Of a stretch of DNA of 8,277 nucleotides, positions 1 through 5,445 are shown piece after piece. The DNA comes from Minisyncoccota bacterium. Its GTDB lineage: Bacteria > Patescibacteriota > Minisyncoccia > Phycocordibacterales > UBA2100. The stretch is taken from positions 1 through 8,277 of the forward strand of contig JAGVDT010000091.1 in the NCBI GenBank assembly GCA_020058565.1. Reading direction: 5' to 3'. Every line of letters starts with the position of its first letter. Position 1 is the stretch's first letter. Below the pieces are notes generated by a model. It was not told the origin of the DNA, did no database searches, and saw only the letters and a program-made list of their open reading frames with translations. A program made the translations under genes and the position numbers.

Positions 1-104
1 CTAAGAAAAACGAGCTCATCAAAGAGCTCGAAGAAGATCTTCGCAAACAAGATGCTGCGGTAGCGGCGCTTGCTCCGAAAGAAACCCCTGTCGCATCGGA
101 GTAA
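1..104 (+). CDS. 3' end of an unidentified gene (partial)
   Basis: An open frame enters from the left edge (first full codon at 3) and stops at TAA 102-104, giving the last 33 residues of a protein. The visible part begins KKNELIKELEEDLRKQ and is highly charged with a heptad-like spacing of leucine and isoleucine, so it is probably a helical or coiled-coil tail. It then turns into an Ala/Pro-rich, likely disordered end (AALAPKETPVASE). It is followed 76 nt later by a strong terminator on the same strand, which supports a real gene end. The family cannot be identified from this fragment. The frame and stop are seen directly; the coding status is inferred from composition and the terminator. 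Confidence 0.6.
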   Translation, partial: KKNELIKELEEDLRKQDAAVAALAPKETPVASE

Positions 105-180
105 CCCAAGAAGGATAACGTTCGGTATGATTATTGGATAATTGCACCGTGAATCCGTTTCTCAGTTGGATGGAAGATCG

Positions 181-232
181 AAAGCCGAAAACAAAAAATC
201 CGCCGAAGAGCGGATTTTTTGTTTTCGGCTTT
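181..232 (+). terminator. Strong intrinsic terminator, 23-bp perfect stem
   Basis: Bases 181-203 and 210-232 are perfect reverse complements, with a 6-nt loop (CGAAGA). The 5' arm is A-rich and the 3' arm T-rich, so the hairpin can work in both directions. On the plus strand it is followed by more T-rich sequence (TTTCGCCGTTTTTT). It most likely ends the partial gene that stops at 104. Confidence 0.85.
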
Positions 233-353
233 TCGCCGTTTTTTATCGGTGAAGACACTCCCCTCGGCGCATTACCATGTGCAGAGAGGGAACTGTCTGC
301 ACCCAGTATCTCGTACTCGTGAAAGTAATCAACGTTTAACATGTGGAAAAGAA

Positions 354-380
354 GCCGCCTGCAAACGATTGCGAGGCGGC
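354..380 (-). terminator. Terminator of the minus-strand membrane-protein gene
   Basis: GCCGCCT (354-360) pairs with AGGCGGC (374-380). An inner GCAA/TTGC stem (361-364 with 369-372) leaves one bulged base and a 4-nt loop. On the minus strand the hairpin starts 11 nt after the stop of the gene ending at 392 and is followed by TTCTTTTCC, a moderate T tract. Confidence 0.65.
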
Positions 381-391
381 CTCCAGAGAGA

Positions 392-592
392 TCAGCTGAG
401 CCGAATAAATCGGCCAAGCAGGGCAAGCCCAAAGCCCGCTACGCATACTAAGGCGCCCAAGAGAACGAAGTGCAAAGCTGCGTAGTCGGTCATTGCCATA
501 CCCATGGCTCCTATCGCGAGACCCAAACCGACAAGAAACAAACCCGTTTTGGCCGGCGCGTGAGGATGCGACTGCGAAGAGTCATTTTCCAT
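392..592 (-). CDS. Small two-TM membrane protein, unknown function
   Basis: This 66-aa protein starts MENDSSQSHPHAPAKTG, a short hydrophilic cytoplasmic-type N-terminus, and continues with two hydrophobic segments at about residues 17-35 and 38-60, the second rich in Gly, Ala and Leu. It ends GRFIRLS, and the positive residues after the second segment suggest both ends face the cytoplasm. I recognise no family. The start at 592 is chosen because AAAGGAGG lies 8 nt upstream. A longer frame from 622 has no ribosome binding site and would run through a hairpin. It lies 39 nt downstream of the 175-aa gene on the same strand, so the two probably form an operon, and it is followed by a terminator. 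Coding is likely from the site and composition; the function is unknown. Confidence 0.75.
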   Translation of the reverse strand: MENDSSQSHPHAPAKTGLFLVGLGLAIGAMGMAMTDYAALHFVLLGALVCVAGFGLALLGRFIRLS

Positions 593-594
593 GA

Positions 595-616
595 GGGAGC
601 CCTCCTTTAGGCTCCC
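595..616 (-). promoter_or_regulatory. Shine-Dalgarno in a hairpin loop before the 66-aa gene
   Basis: On the minus strand GGGAGCC (616-610 complement) and GGCTCCC (601-595 complement) form a 7-bp GC-rich stem. The 8-nt loop TAAAGGAG carries most of the Shine-Dalgarno, and the ATG follows 2 nt after the stem. The stem covers the spacer between ribosome site and start codon, so it could limit initiation. No T tract follows, so it is not an intrinsic terminator of the upstream gene. The pairing is seen; a regulatory role is inference. Confidence 0.5.
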
Positions 617-631
617 AACCATTCAACCGTG

Positions 632-1159
632 TCAAAGATACTCGTCAAGCTTTTGCTTCTCACGATCTTCCGTTTGTGCATCTGAGACTTCCCGCACGGC
701 GGAGACAGATACGCTTGGGGCTAAAACTTCTGTAGCAGCCGGCGATTCTTTTCGCATTCTTTTTTGTTTGACGTATCGAGGAGCAGCATCAACAATCGAC
801 ACCGCTATTTTCATCAGCTCTGCTTCTGCGGCATCTCCAATCTTTTCTTTAATGTAGAAGGCGAGCCCTGCCTGCTCTTTGTTTTCGGTCACGCCATTGG
901 CCTCCGCCAAGTCGCGAGCCTTGGTGAAGAACACCTTCATGCTTCCATAGGTGCCCGGCAGGCCGTTGTCAGCAAGTATTTTAGCTATTGCGGGGCCTTT
1001 CCCGCTGATCGAAATACTGTCCGCATACGACATAATCGCGCGCGGCAAGAGCTCTTTTTTGATTTTGCGCGCGAAAGCGTACCTCGCTTTGTCTGAGGGG
1101 ATTAGGGCGGCGACTTTTTCGAGCTGCTGATCAATACTGCTGGCAATGTGTTCGTTCAT
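632..1159 (-). CDS. Hypothetical soluble 175-aa protein
   Basis: The 175-aa product starts MNEHIASSIDQQLEKVAALI and looks mostly helical and soluble, with no signal peptide or membrane segment. Residues 1-100 are an Ala/Lys/Glu-rich helical region containing a GLPGTYGSMKVFF stretch near residue 66, the most conserved-looking part. Residues 101-135 are a second helical region. The last 40 residues are Ser/Ala/Glu-rich and probably disordered, with a basic patch KQKRMRK before them. I recognise no family. There is no Shine-Dalgarno; a TAAAAT box lies 7 nt before the ATG, which suggests a leaderless mRNA. It is divergent from dnaG and upstream of the 66-aa membrane-protein gene, with which it is probably co-transcribed. 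The clean long frame and codon pattern support coding; the role is unknown. Confidence 0.8.
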   Translation of the reverse strand: MNEHIASSIDQQLEKVAALIPSDKARYAFARKIKKELLPRAIMSYADSISISGKGPAIAKILADNGLPGTYGSMKVFFTKARDLAEANGVTENKEQAGLAFYIKEKIGDAAEAELMKIAVSIVDAAPRYVKQKRMRKESPAATEVLAPSVSVSAVREVSDAQTEDREKQKLDEYL

Positions 1160-1166
1160 CCGGGGG

Positions 1167-1172
1167 ATTTTA
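1167..1172 (-). promoter_or_regulatory. Candidate -10 box of the 175-aa gene (leaderless)
   Basis: TAAAAT on the minus strand ends 7 nt before the ATG at 1159. Transcription would start at or very near the start codon, which fits the missing Shine-Dalgarno. No good -35 box is visible at 16-18 bp; an A/T-rich run lies upstream. Confidence 0.45.
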
Positions 1173-1202
1173 CCATGACCTTTTTTGAGTTATCCCCTGG
1201 TG

Positions 1203-1208
1203 TATGAT
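1203..1208 (+). promoter_or_regulatory. Candidate -10 box of dnaG (leaderless)
   Basis: TATGAT (5 of 6 bases match TATAAT) ends 6 nt before the dnaG ATG at 1215. There is no Shine-Dalgarno. A T run at 1181-1186 lies about 16 bp upstream of the box, and TTGAGT (1185-1190) is too close (12 bp) to serve as a standard -35. Confidence 0.45.
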
Positions 1209-1214
1209 GCGGGC

Positions 1215-2933
1215 ATGGCAGGGGATACTGTGCAGCAGATAAAAGACAAACTCGGCATAGTCGATGTGGTCTCTGGCTATGTAAAGCTCGAGCGCTCCGG
1301 CTCAAGCCTCAGGGCGCGTTGTCCATTTCATGCGGAGCGCACGCCGAGCTTCCATGTATCTCCTGATCGCGGAACGTACCACTGCTTTGGTTGCGGCGTT
1401 GGTGGCGATGTCTTTAGCTTTGTCGAAGCTATCGAAGGGTTGGATTTCAAAGGCGCTCTGAAAGTGCTCGCGGAAAAGGCGGGAGTGCCTTTGGTGTATT
1501 CGCGTAGCGAAAAAGGCGCTCAAGACGATCGCGACCGGCTCTTTACGCTTCTAGAAACCGCTACGCTTTTCTACCAACAGCAGCTCACCAATGACGCCAG
1601 AAAGTACCTGCACGATCGCGGCATGGAGGACAGCACAATTGCCGCATTTCGCATTGGCTGGGCTGGCAAAGACTGGTCACAGGCCAGTGATTATTTGAAG
1701 CAAAAAGGCTTCAGAGACAAAGAGCTTTTAGATAGCGGGATTGCAAAGAAAAACGACGCGGGCTCCGCCAACTGGCGGATCAGTGACAAATTCCGCAATA
1801 GGATTATGTTTCCCATTGGCGACAGCGCTGGCCGGATCATTGGGTTTTCGGGGCGAATTTTCGGCGAAGACGCTTCACCGGAAGCGCCGAAGTACCTCAA
1901 CAGTCCTGAAACGCCGCTTTTCCATAAATCTCGGATTTTATACGGTTTCGACAAGGCCAAAATGAGCATGCGCAAACTGGATTGTGCGGTTTTGGTGGAG
2001 GGCCAGATGGATTTGCTGGCTTCGCATCAGGCGGGCTGGGCAAACACTTTAGCAGTTTCTGGCACCGCTTTTACGGCGGAGCACGCGGCTTTGATAAAGC
2101 GCATGACAGACAACCTTGTGCTGGCACTCGACCCTGATCAGGCGGGAATAAAAGCAGCGGGGCGAGCGGCGAGAGCTGCTTTAGCGAGCGGTCTCAACGT
2201 CAAAGTCGCACAGCTTCCCGAAGGACTGGACCCTGCGGATCTGATAAAAGTAAAAGGCGCCGATGCCTGGAAAGATGCCATAAAGAATGCAAAAGATATC
2301 ATCACGTTTCTTCTTGATGTGCTCGAGGCTCACGCAAAAAGCCCTGACGCTTTTCGGCGCAACGTAGAGATCGCCGTGCTCCCGTTTCTTGTCGACATAC
2401 AGAGCCCAATTGCGCGCGAGCAGTCAGTGCGTGAAGTGGCGAATCGCCTCGGCGTTTCGCAAAACGCAGTACAGGATGCGCTTGCGAAAATTCCTCTGCC
2501 TGCGGTACGAGAGCCGGCACTTGGACAGATACAAGAACTTAGAGAATCATTCCGCGCCAAAAATGCCTACGCCATCTTGGTCTGGCAGGAGTCTTTGCCC
2601 AAAACCAACATCAATGTACGAGAGTTCGAGCAGGCGCTACGAGAAGCGACAGGCGAAGAAGTCTTCCAGGCTCTGAGAAAATTGCCTGAAAGCGAACAAG
2701 AACATATGCGTTTTTCGGCTGAACGGCTGTATGGTGCGGATCGATCACCGGAAAGCGATTTTAGGCACCTGGTTCGCGTCCTTGCGCGGGAGCGGCTTTC
2801 CGCAGAGCTTGCGGAGGTGACTGCGGCCTTGCGTCAGGCAGAAAGCCGAGGCGAGAACGACGTGAGCCAGAAGCTTTTGGAGCGCTCAAAGTTATTAACA
2901 GGCCAGATTGCGAACTTGCTAAAAATAGAGTAG
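1215..2933 (+). CDS. dnaG: DNA primase DnaG
   Basis: The primase makes the RNA primers for lagging-strand synthesis and acts at the fork with the replicative helicase. The 572-aa protein has the full bacterial architecture. An N-terminal zinc ribbon has ligands C36, H39, C57 and C60 (CPFH and CFGC). The catalytic core follows at about residues 110-370, with the TOPRIM acid E262 in VEGQMD and the metal-binding DxD at D306/D308 in LALDPDQAG. A helical C-terminal region at about 420-572 should bind DnaB. The length is close to that of E. coli DnaG (581 aa). I chose the ATG at 1215 (MAGDTVQQIKDKLG) because family members begin near there; a TTG at 1185 and a GTG at 1200 would add unneeded residues over the putative -10 box. 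rpoD follows 160 nt downstream on the same strand. No key residue is missing. Confidence 0.97.
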   Translation: MAGDTVQQIKDKLGIVDVVSGYVKLERSGSSLRARCPFHAERTPSFHVSPDRGTYHCFGCGVGGDVFSFVEAIEGLDFKGALKVLAEKAGVPLVYSRSEKGAQDDRDRLFTLLETATLFYQQQLTNDARKYLHDRGMEDSTIAAFRIGWAGKDWSQASDYLKQKGFRDKELLDSGIAKKNDAGSANWRISDKFRNRIMFPIGDSAGRIIGFSGRIFGEDASPEAPKYLNSPETPLFHKSRILYGFDKAKMSMRKLDCAVLVEGQMDLLASHQAGWANTLAVSGTAFTAEHAALIKRMTDNLVLALDPDQAGIKAAGRAARAALASGLNVKVAQLPEGLDPADLIKVKGADAWKDAIKNAKDIITFLLDVLEAHAKSPDAFRRNVEIAVLPFLVDIQSPIAREQSVREVANRLGVSQNAVQDALAKIPLPAVREPALGQIQELRESFRAKNAYAILVWQESLPKTNINVREFEQALREATGEEVFQALRKLPESEQEHMRFSAERLYGADRSPESDFRHLVRVLARERLSAELAEVTAALRQAESRGENDVSQKLLERSKLLTGQIANLLKIE

Positions 2934-3093
2934 AATTCCGGCGTTCTTCGTCAAACAGGCATTTTTAATGAAATAAACCTTTCTGTTTGATAGTAGACAC
3001 TTAGTAGAGACTTCCCGGAAGGGAAGTGCTCTGTGTACGTCTTTAGGGCGTCTGTTATTAGTCTATTTATCGGCGGATTCACGCGCACTTCAT
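2934..3093 (+). promoter_or_regulatory. Structured dnaG-rpoD intergenic region / rpoD leader
   Basis: This 160-nt gap has no gene. TCAAACAG (2951-2958) and CTGTTTGA (2983-2990) form an 8-bp inverted repeat around an A/T-rich 24-nt loop. A second hairpin has CTTCCC (3011-3016) and GGGAAG (3021-3026) around GGAA. It can be extended by A3010-T3027 and then, past a bulged G3028, by AGAG/CTCT to about 3006-3032. TAGTAGA occurs twice (2991-2997 and 3003-3009). TTGATA (2987-2992) resembles a -35, but no matching -10 is seen. No T tract follows either hairpin, so neither looks like an intrinsic terminator. There is no Shine-Dalgarno before rpoD. Confidence 0.5.
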
Positions 3094-4344
3094 ATGGCAT
3101 CCAAGAAAATGAAAAAGAAAATGAAAGCAAAGAAACCCATGATCGCAAATCGTCCAAAACGTCGCGTCCCGCACTCTGCTAAGCGTCACTCGGCTTCTGC
3201 GCGGGCTAAGCGTGCTGTAGCCAAACTTTCGCGTCGCTCGCTCGCGAAGCCTTCTTTGATACCCAAGGGCAAGTCGCAGGACAAAGTTTCTGCGCTCATC
3301 CGTCTCGGCAAGGAGCGCGGCTACATAACCTACGACGAAATACTCCGCGAATTTCCGACAATAGAAGACAACGTGCTTTTGCTTGAAGAAATGTACGAGA
3401 AATTCGGCACAGCCGGGATCGACGTCCTGGAAGGCGGCGGCATGCTCGAAGACGCGGGCGCGGACCAAGTGCTTGCTAGCAAAAAGCTTCAGAATCGTCG
3501 TTCTGACGCTGGCTATGACAGCGTGCAGATGTATCTGCGCGAAATAGGCCAGTATCCGCTCCTCAACGGCAACCAGGAAAAAGAATTGGCAAAGCGCATC
3601 GTGGCAGGGGACGAAGAAGCTCGTTCGATACTCGCTCGCTCTAACCTCCGCCTCGTAGTTTCTATCGCCAAAAAATACGTAAACCGCTCACCGGACTTGA
3701 CGCTTCTCGACTTGATACAGGAAGGTAACCTCGGCCTATTCAAAGCAGTCGATAAATTTGATTACACCAAAGGCTACAAGTTCTCGACCTACGCTACCTG
3801 GTGGATCCGCCAGGCTATCACCCGCGCTCTCGCAGACCAGAGCCGCACCATCCGCATCCCGGTACACATGGTGGAAACCATCGCCAAATACAAGCAAAAG
3901 GTGCGAGAGCTTAGTCAGCACCTCGGCCGCGACCCACTACCGGAAGAAATCGCCGCTGAAATGGGACTAGAAGTCGATAAGATCTACACCATCCAAAAGA
4001 TCAATCAGGACACCGTTTCTCTCGAGTCTCCGGTAGGCGAAGACGATGACGAGCGCTCTACGCTCGGTAGCTTTATCGCCGACGAATCTATTGCGAGCCC
4101 CGACCAGGACGCCAGCCGCCGAATTCTCAGCGAGCAAATGCTCAACATTCTTGAAGAATTGTCTCCAAAAGAAAGGAAAATTCTCGAGATGCGCAATGGC
4201 CTCACCGAAGACGGCATCTGCTACACTCTCGAAGAAGTAGGCCGCGAATTCGGCGTCACCCGCGAGCGAATAAGACAAATTGAGGCAAAAGCGTTAGAGC
4301 GAATCAGATTCCACGAAAGGGCAAAGCAGCTGAAATCGTACTAA
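3094..4344 (+). CDS. rpoD: Primary sigma factor RpoD (sigma-70/SigA)
   Basis: This is the housekeeping sigma subunit that directs RNA polymerase to -35/-10 promoters. The 416-aa protein opens with about 60 residues very rich in Lys, Arg, Ser and Ala. A region 1.1-like segment follows at about 62-120 (VSALIRLGKERGYITYDEIL). Region 1.2 starts near 141 (YDSVQMYLREIGQYPLL) and region 2 near 183 (SNLRLVVSIAKKYV). The 2.3/2.4 core lies at 230 (FSTYATWWIRQAITRA), region 3 near 278, and region 4 from 350, with the -35-binding helix-turn-helix at about 378-405 (VTRERIRQIEAKALERIR). It lacks the long insert of E. coli RpoD and is nearer in size to Bacillus SigA. The start at 3094 has no Shine-Dalgarno; an in-frame ATG at 3109 would remove only five residues. 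It is downstream of dnaG and followed by a hairpin terminator. Confidence 0.97.
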   Translation: MASKKMKKKMKAKKPMIANRPKRRVPHSAKRHSASARAKRAVAKLSRRSLAKPSLIPKGKSQDKVSALIRLGKERGYITYDEILREFPTIEDNVLLLEEMYEKFGTAGIDVLEGGGMLEDAGADQVLASKKLQNRRSDAGYDSVQMYLREIGQYPLLNGNQEKELAKRIVAGDEEARSILARSNLRLVVSIAKKYVNRSPDLTLLDLIQEGNLGLFKAVDKFDYTKGYKFSTYATWWIRQAITRALADQSRTIRIPVHMVETIAKYKQKVRELSQHLGRDPLPEEIAAEMGLEVDKIYTIQKINQDTVSLESPVGEDDDERSTLGSFIADESIASPDQDASRRILSEQMLNILEELSPKERKILEMRNGLTEDGICYTLEEVGREFGVTRERIRQIEAKALERIRFHERAKQLKSY

Positions 4345-4345
4345 G

Positions 4346-4373
4346 GGAAAGGGCCCTAAAAGGGACCTTTTCC
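4346..4373 (+). terminator. Likely rpoD terminator
   Basis: One base after the rpoD stop, GGAAAGGGCCC pairs with GGG(A)CCTTTTCC with one bulged A and one G-T pair, giving a stem of about 12 bp and a 3-4-nt A-rich loop. The T run sits inside the 3' arm rather than after it, so efficiency is uncertain. Confidence 0.55.
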
Positions 4374-4390
4374 TCTAAGGAGGTGGCGCA

Positions 4391-4588
4391 TTGAGTATTG
4401 TCCGCATACCAAGGCCGGGCCTTGGTATGTTTACAAATGGAAAAGGCACGAACTCGCACGAGTCCGCGCCTGTCCTCTTGGTCAGAATGAAAATGTTTTC
4501 TGCAGCACCCGATCAAACCAGGTGTCAGATGTGCAAATCGCGTTGGTGTGGCCGGACTGGCGACACTCGGACTTGTACGCAGCCATAG
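4391..4588 (+). CDS. Doubtful small ORF behind a consensus Shine-Dalgarno
   Basis: A near-perfect Shine-Dalgarno, AAGGAGGTG (4377-4385), precedes a TTG codon at 4391 with ideal spacing. The frame runs 65 codons (starts MSIVRIPRPGLGMFTNGKG) to TAG 4586-4588. The product has a Cys-rich end (CQMCKSRWC) and no recognisable family. Two points count against it. Codons 5-13 form an 11-bp perfect hairpin (4405-4429). The last third lies antisense to the more convincing gene at 4482-4712. It might be a short leader peptide, a real small protein, or chance. The ribosome site is the only strong evidence. Confidence 0.25.
   Translation: MSIVRIPRPGLGMFTNGKGTNSHESAPVLLVRMKMFSAAPDQTRCQMCKSRWCGRTGDTRTCTQP
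4405..4429 (+). terminator. 11-bp perfect hairpin downstream of rpoD
   Basis: CATACCAAGGC (4405-4415) and GCCTTGGTATG (4419-4429) are perfect complements with a 3-nt loop (CGG). TTTACAAAT follows on the plus strand, a weak T tract. It could be a second, back-up terminator for rpoD or a stabilising 3' end. Confidence 0.45.
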
Positions 4589-4712
4589 CCCCGCAAAGGA
4601 TTATCGCTACGATCGCAAATGCGACGAGCCAGTTCGCTCGGCTGATGAATCCTCGCGCTTTTGCATGCTGACGCTCGGCTTCCTCGAAGCGCTTTCTGAA
4701 TTCACTTGTCAT
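4482..4712 (-). CDS. Small single-pass membrane protein, unknown function
   Basis: The 76-aa protein starts MTSEFRKRFEEAERQHAKAR, a charged, likely helical or coiled-coil cytoplasmic segment. One hydrophobic helix follows at about residues 28-46 (WLVAFAIVAIILCGAMAAY). A short outer part carries C50 and C60, which could form a disulfide, and the protein ends TWFDRVLQKTFSF. An N-in, C-out topology is inferred from the positive N-terminal residues (RGFISR) next to the membrane helix. The start at 4712 is preferred over an upstream in-frame start at 4790 because GGGGAG lies 6 nt before it and the upstream stretch holds a promoter and a palindrome. It is a lone gene with its own candidate promoter at 4747-4774. 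I do not recognise the family. Confidence 0.75.
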   Translation of the reverse strand: MTSEFRKRFEEAERQHAKARGFISRANWLVAFAIVAIILCGAMAAYKSECRQSGHTNAICTSDTWFDRVLQKTFSF

Positions 4713-4746
4713 CTTGATCTCCCCAAGAGGCAAACGTGCCGCAGAA

Positions 4747-4774
4747 ATGGTACAATGCTGTGTCCAATAGTCAA
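4747..4774 (-). promoter_or_regulatory. Candidate promoter of the 76-aa gene
   Basis: On the minus strand TTGACT (4774-4769) is followed after 16 bp by TACCAT (4752-4747). The expected start would give a leader of about 30 nt containing the GGGGAG ribosome site. The -35 is good; the -10 matches 4 of 6 bases. Confidence 0.5.
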
Positions 4775-4777
4775 TAG

Positions 4778-4823
4778 ACAAAATTAGCAAATCAGCGCAC
4801 GTGCGCTGATTTGCTAATTTTGT
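4778..4823. repeat. 46-bp perfect palindrome, likely bidirectional terminator
   Basis: Every base from 4778 to 4800 pairs with 4801 to 4823, giving a 23-bp arm with no spacer, centred on GCGCACGTGCGC. The outer parts are A-rich on the 5' side and T-rich on the 3' side (ending TAATTTTGT) on both strands, as in bidirectional intrinsic terminators. It sits just upstream of the promoter of the 76-aa gene and would isolate that gene from transcription arriving from the right. Confidence 0.7.
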
Positions 4824-4835
4824 ATACCTGTATAC
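4821..4835. repeat. TGTATAC direct repeat beside the palindrome
   Basis: TGTATAC occurs at 4821-4827 and 4829-4835, overlapping the palindrome edge. Because GTATAC is self-complementary, the pair also reads as an inverted repeat with a 2-bp centre. It resembles a small operator, but no promoter with both boxes is evident around it. Confidence 0.35.
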
Positions 4836-4930
4836 GACGTGTTACCCCCGCACACTATCATTCCAGTATTTTACCCTCCGGCCCCAAGGTTTTGAAGGCC
4901 AAGCAAAATGCTAGAACGATGTGCTGAGGC

Positions 4931-4957
4931 AAAGAAAGCCCCGGTTTCTTCCGGGGC
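4931..4957 (-). terminator. Intrinsic terminator of the 124-aa gene
   Basis: GCCCCGG (4938-4944) pairs with CCGGGGC (4951-4957) around a 6-nt loop. On the minus strand it starts 21 nt past the stop at 4979 and is followed by TTTCTTT. Confidence 0.8.
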
Positions 4958-4978
4958 AATTGATAGTGCGCTGGCGGA

Positions 4979-5353
4979 TCACTGCGCCGCTTTGTTGCGG
5001 GTGCGCCAGAGCTCCATGATAGATGCGGCGAGTTTGTACGGTCGATTAGGGTTCGGATAGGTCACGACCGGTCTCGAGGGATGATTCTCCATTTCCCTCA
5101 GAAGGTCGCCGTCGTGTTCCAAATTTGCCATCACGTCTCGGTTAGGCAGCGAATCCTTTGCGATATAGAAAATGTCGATGCGCTCCATATCTTTTGCCAT
5201 CGCCACCGCTTCTTGAAATGTCGCACAGCCGTACGATGTGTACTGCCACACTGGGTCAACGTAGCGAAGAGTCTCCAGAATCTTTCTATCGAACTCTGCC
5301 CGTTGAGCATCCGTGAGCCCGACGATGACCACGTGTGCGATTTTCGGCAGCAT
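4979..5353 (-). CDS. Hypothetical 124-aa alpha/beta protein, possibly receiver-like
   Basis: The product starts MLPKIAHVVIVGLTDAQRAE and reads as alternating strands and helices. Strands are predicted at about 7-12 (HVVIVG), 36-40, 59-64 (IDIFYIA) and 93-98 (RPVVTY). A helix follows PNPNRPYKLAASIMELW near the C-terminus. This order and the length of about 120 aa resemble a CheY-type receiver domain, including a proline-rich turn before the last helix. The acidic pair after strand 1 and a clear phospho-aspartate after strand 3 are missing, so a degenerate receiver or an unrelated Rossmann-like fold are both possible. The start at 5353 is firm, with AAGGAGA at 5365-5359 spaced 5 nt from the ATG. 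It has its own candidate promoter and terminator, so it is a monocistron. No membrane segment is seen. The fold is inferred by eye only. Confidence 0.8.
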   Translation of the reverse strand: MLPKIAHVVIVGLTDAQRAEFDRKILETLRYVDPVWQYTSYGCATFQEAVAMAKDMERIDIFYIAKDSLPNRDVMANLEHDGDLLREMENHPSRPVVTYPNPNRPYKLAASIMELWRTRNKAAQ

Positions 5354-5385
5354 TCCCGTCTCCTTGGCTATAACTTTCAGCTGGG

Positions 5386-5417
5386 GGCATCATGTGTGTA
5401 GATGCCTCTAGAGTCAA
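5386..5417 (-). promoter_or_regulatory. Promoter of the 124-aa gene with overlapping inverted repeat
   Basis: On the minus strand TTGACT (5417-5412) and CATGAT (5394-5389) are spaced by exactly 17 bp, with a start expected about 30 nt before the coding region. GGCATC (5386-5391) and GATGCC (5401-5406) form a 6-bp inverted repeat with a 9-bp spacer that covers the -10 box and part of the spacer, the usual place for a repressor site. The promoter boxes are seen; the operator role is inference. Confidence 0.55.
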
Positions 5418-5445
5418 ATATTCAAGGTAGCTTCGGACAGCATGA

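Larger units (their letters stand above)
105..391. other. Intergenic region between convergent genes
   Basis: No credible gene is seen in these 287 bases. Open frames here run through terminators and are not coding-like. Besides the terminators at 181-232 and 354-380, the stretch holds a 7-bp perfect inverted repeat, GTGCAGA (279-285) and TCTGCAC (296-302), with a 10-nt spacer. Its role is unknown. Confidence 0.6.

Noticed and set aside
19..432. 137-codon minus-strand frame
   Set aside because: It runs through two terminators (181-232 and 354-380) and the end of the plus-strand partial gene; the product is low in coding character.
1185..1214. Upstream TTG (1185) and GTG (1200) starts for dnaG
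   Set aside because: They add residues not expected in the family and lie across the candidate -10 box; the ATG at 1215 begins with the family-typical sequence.
3079..3468. 129-codon minus-strand frame opposite rpoD
   Set aside because: It is fully antisense to the N-terminal half of rpoD and has no family resemblance.
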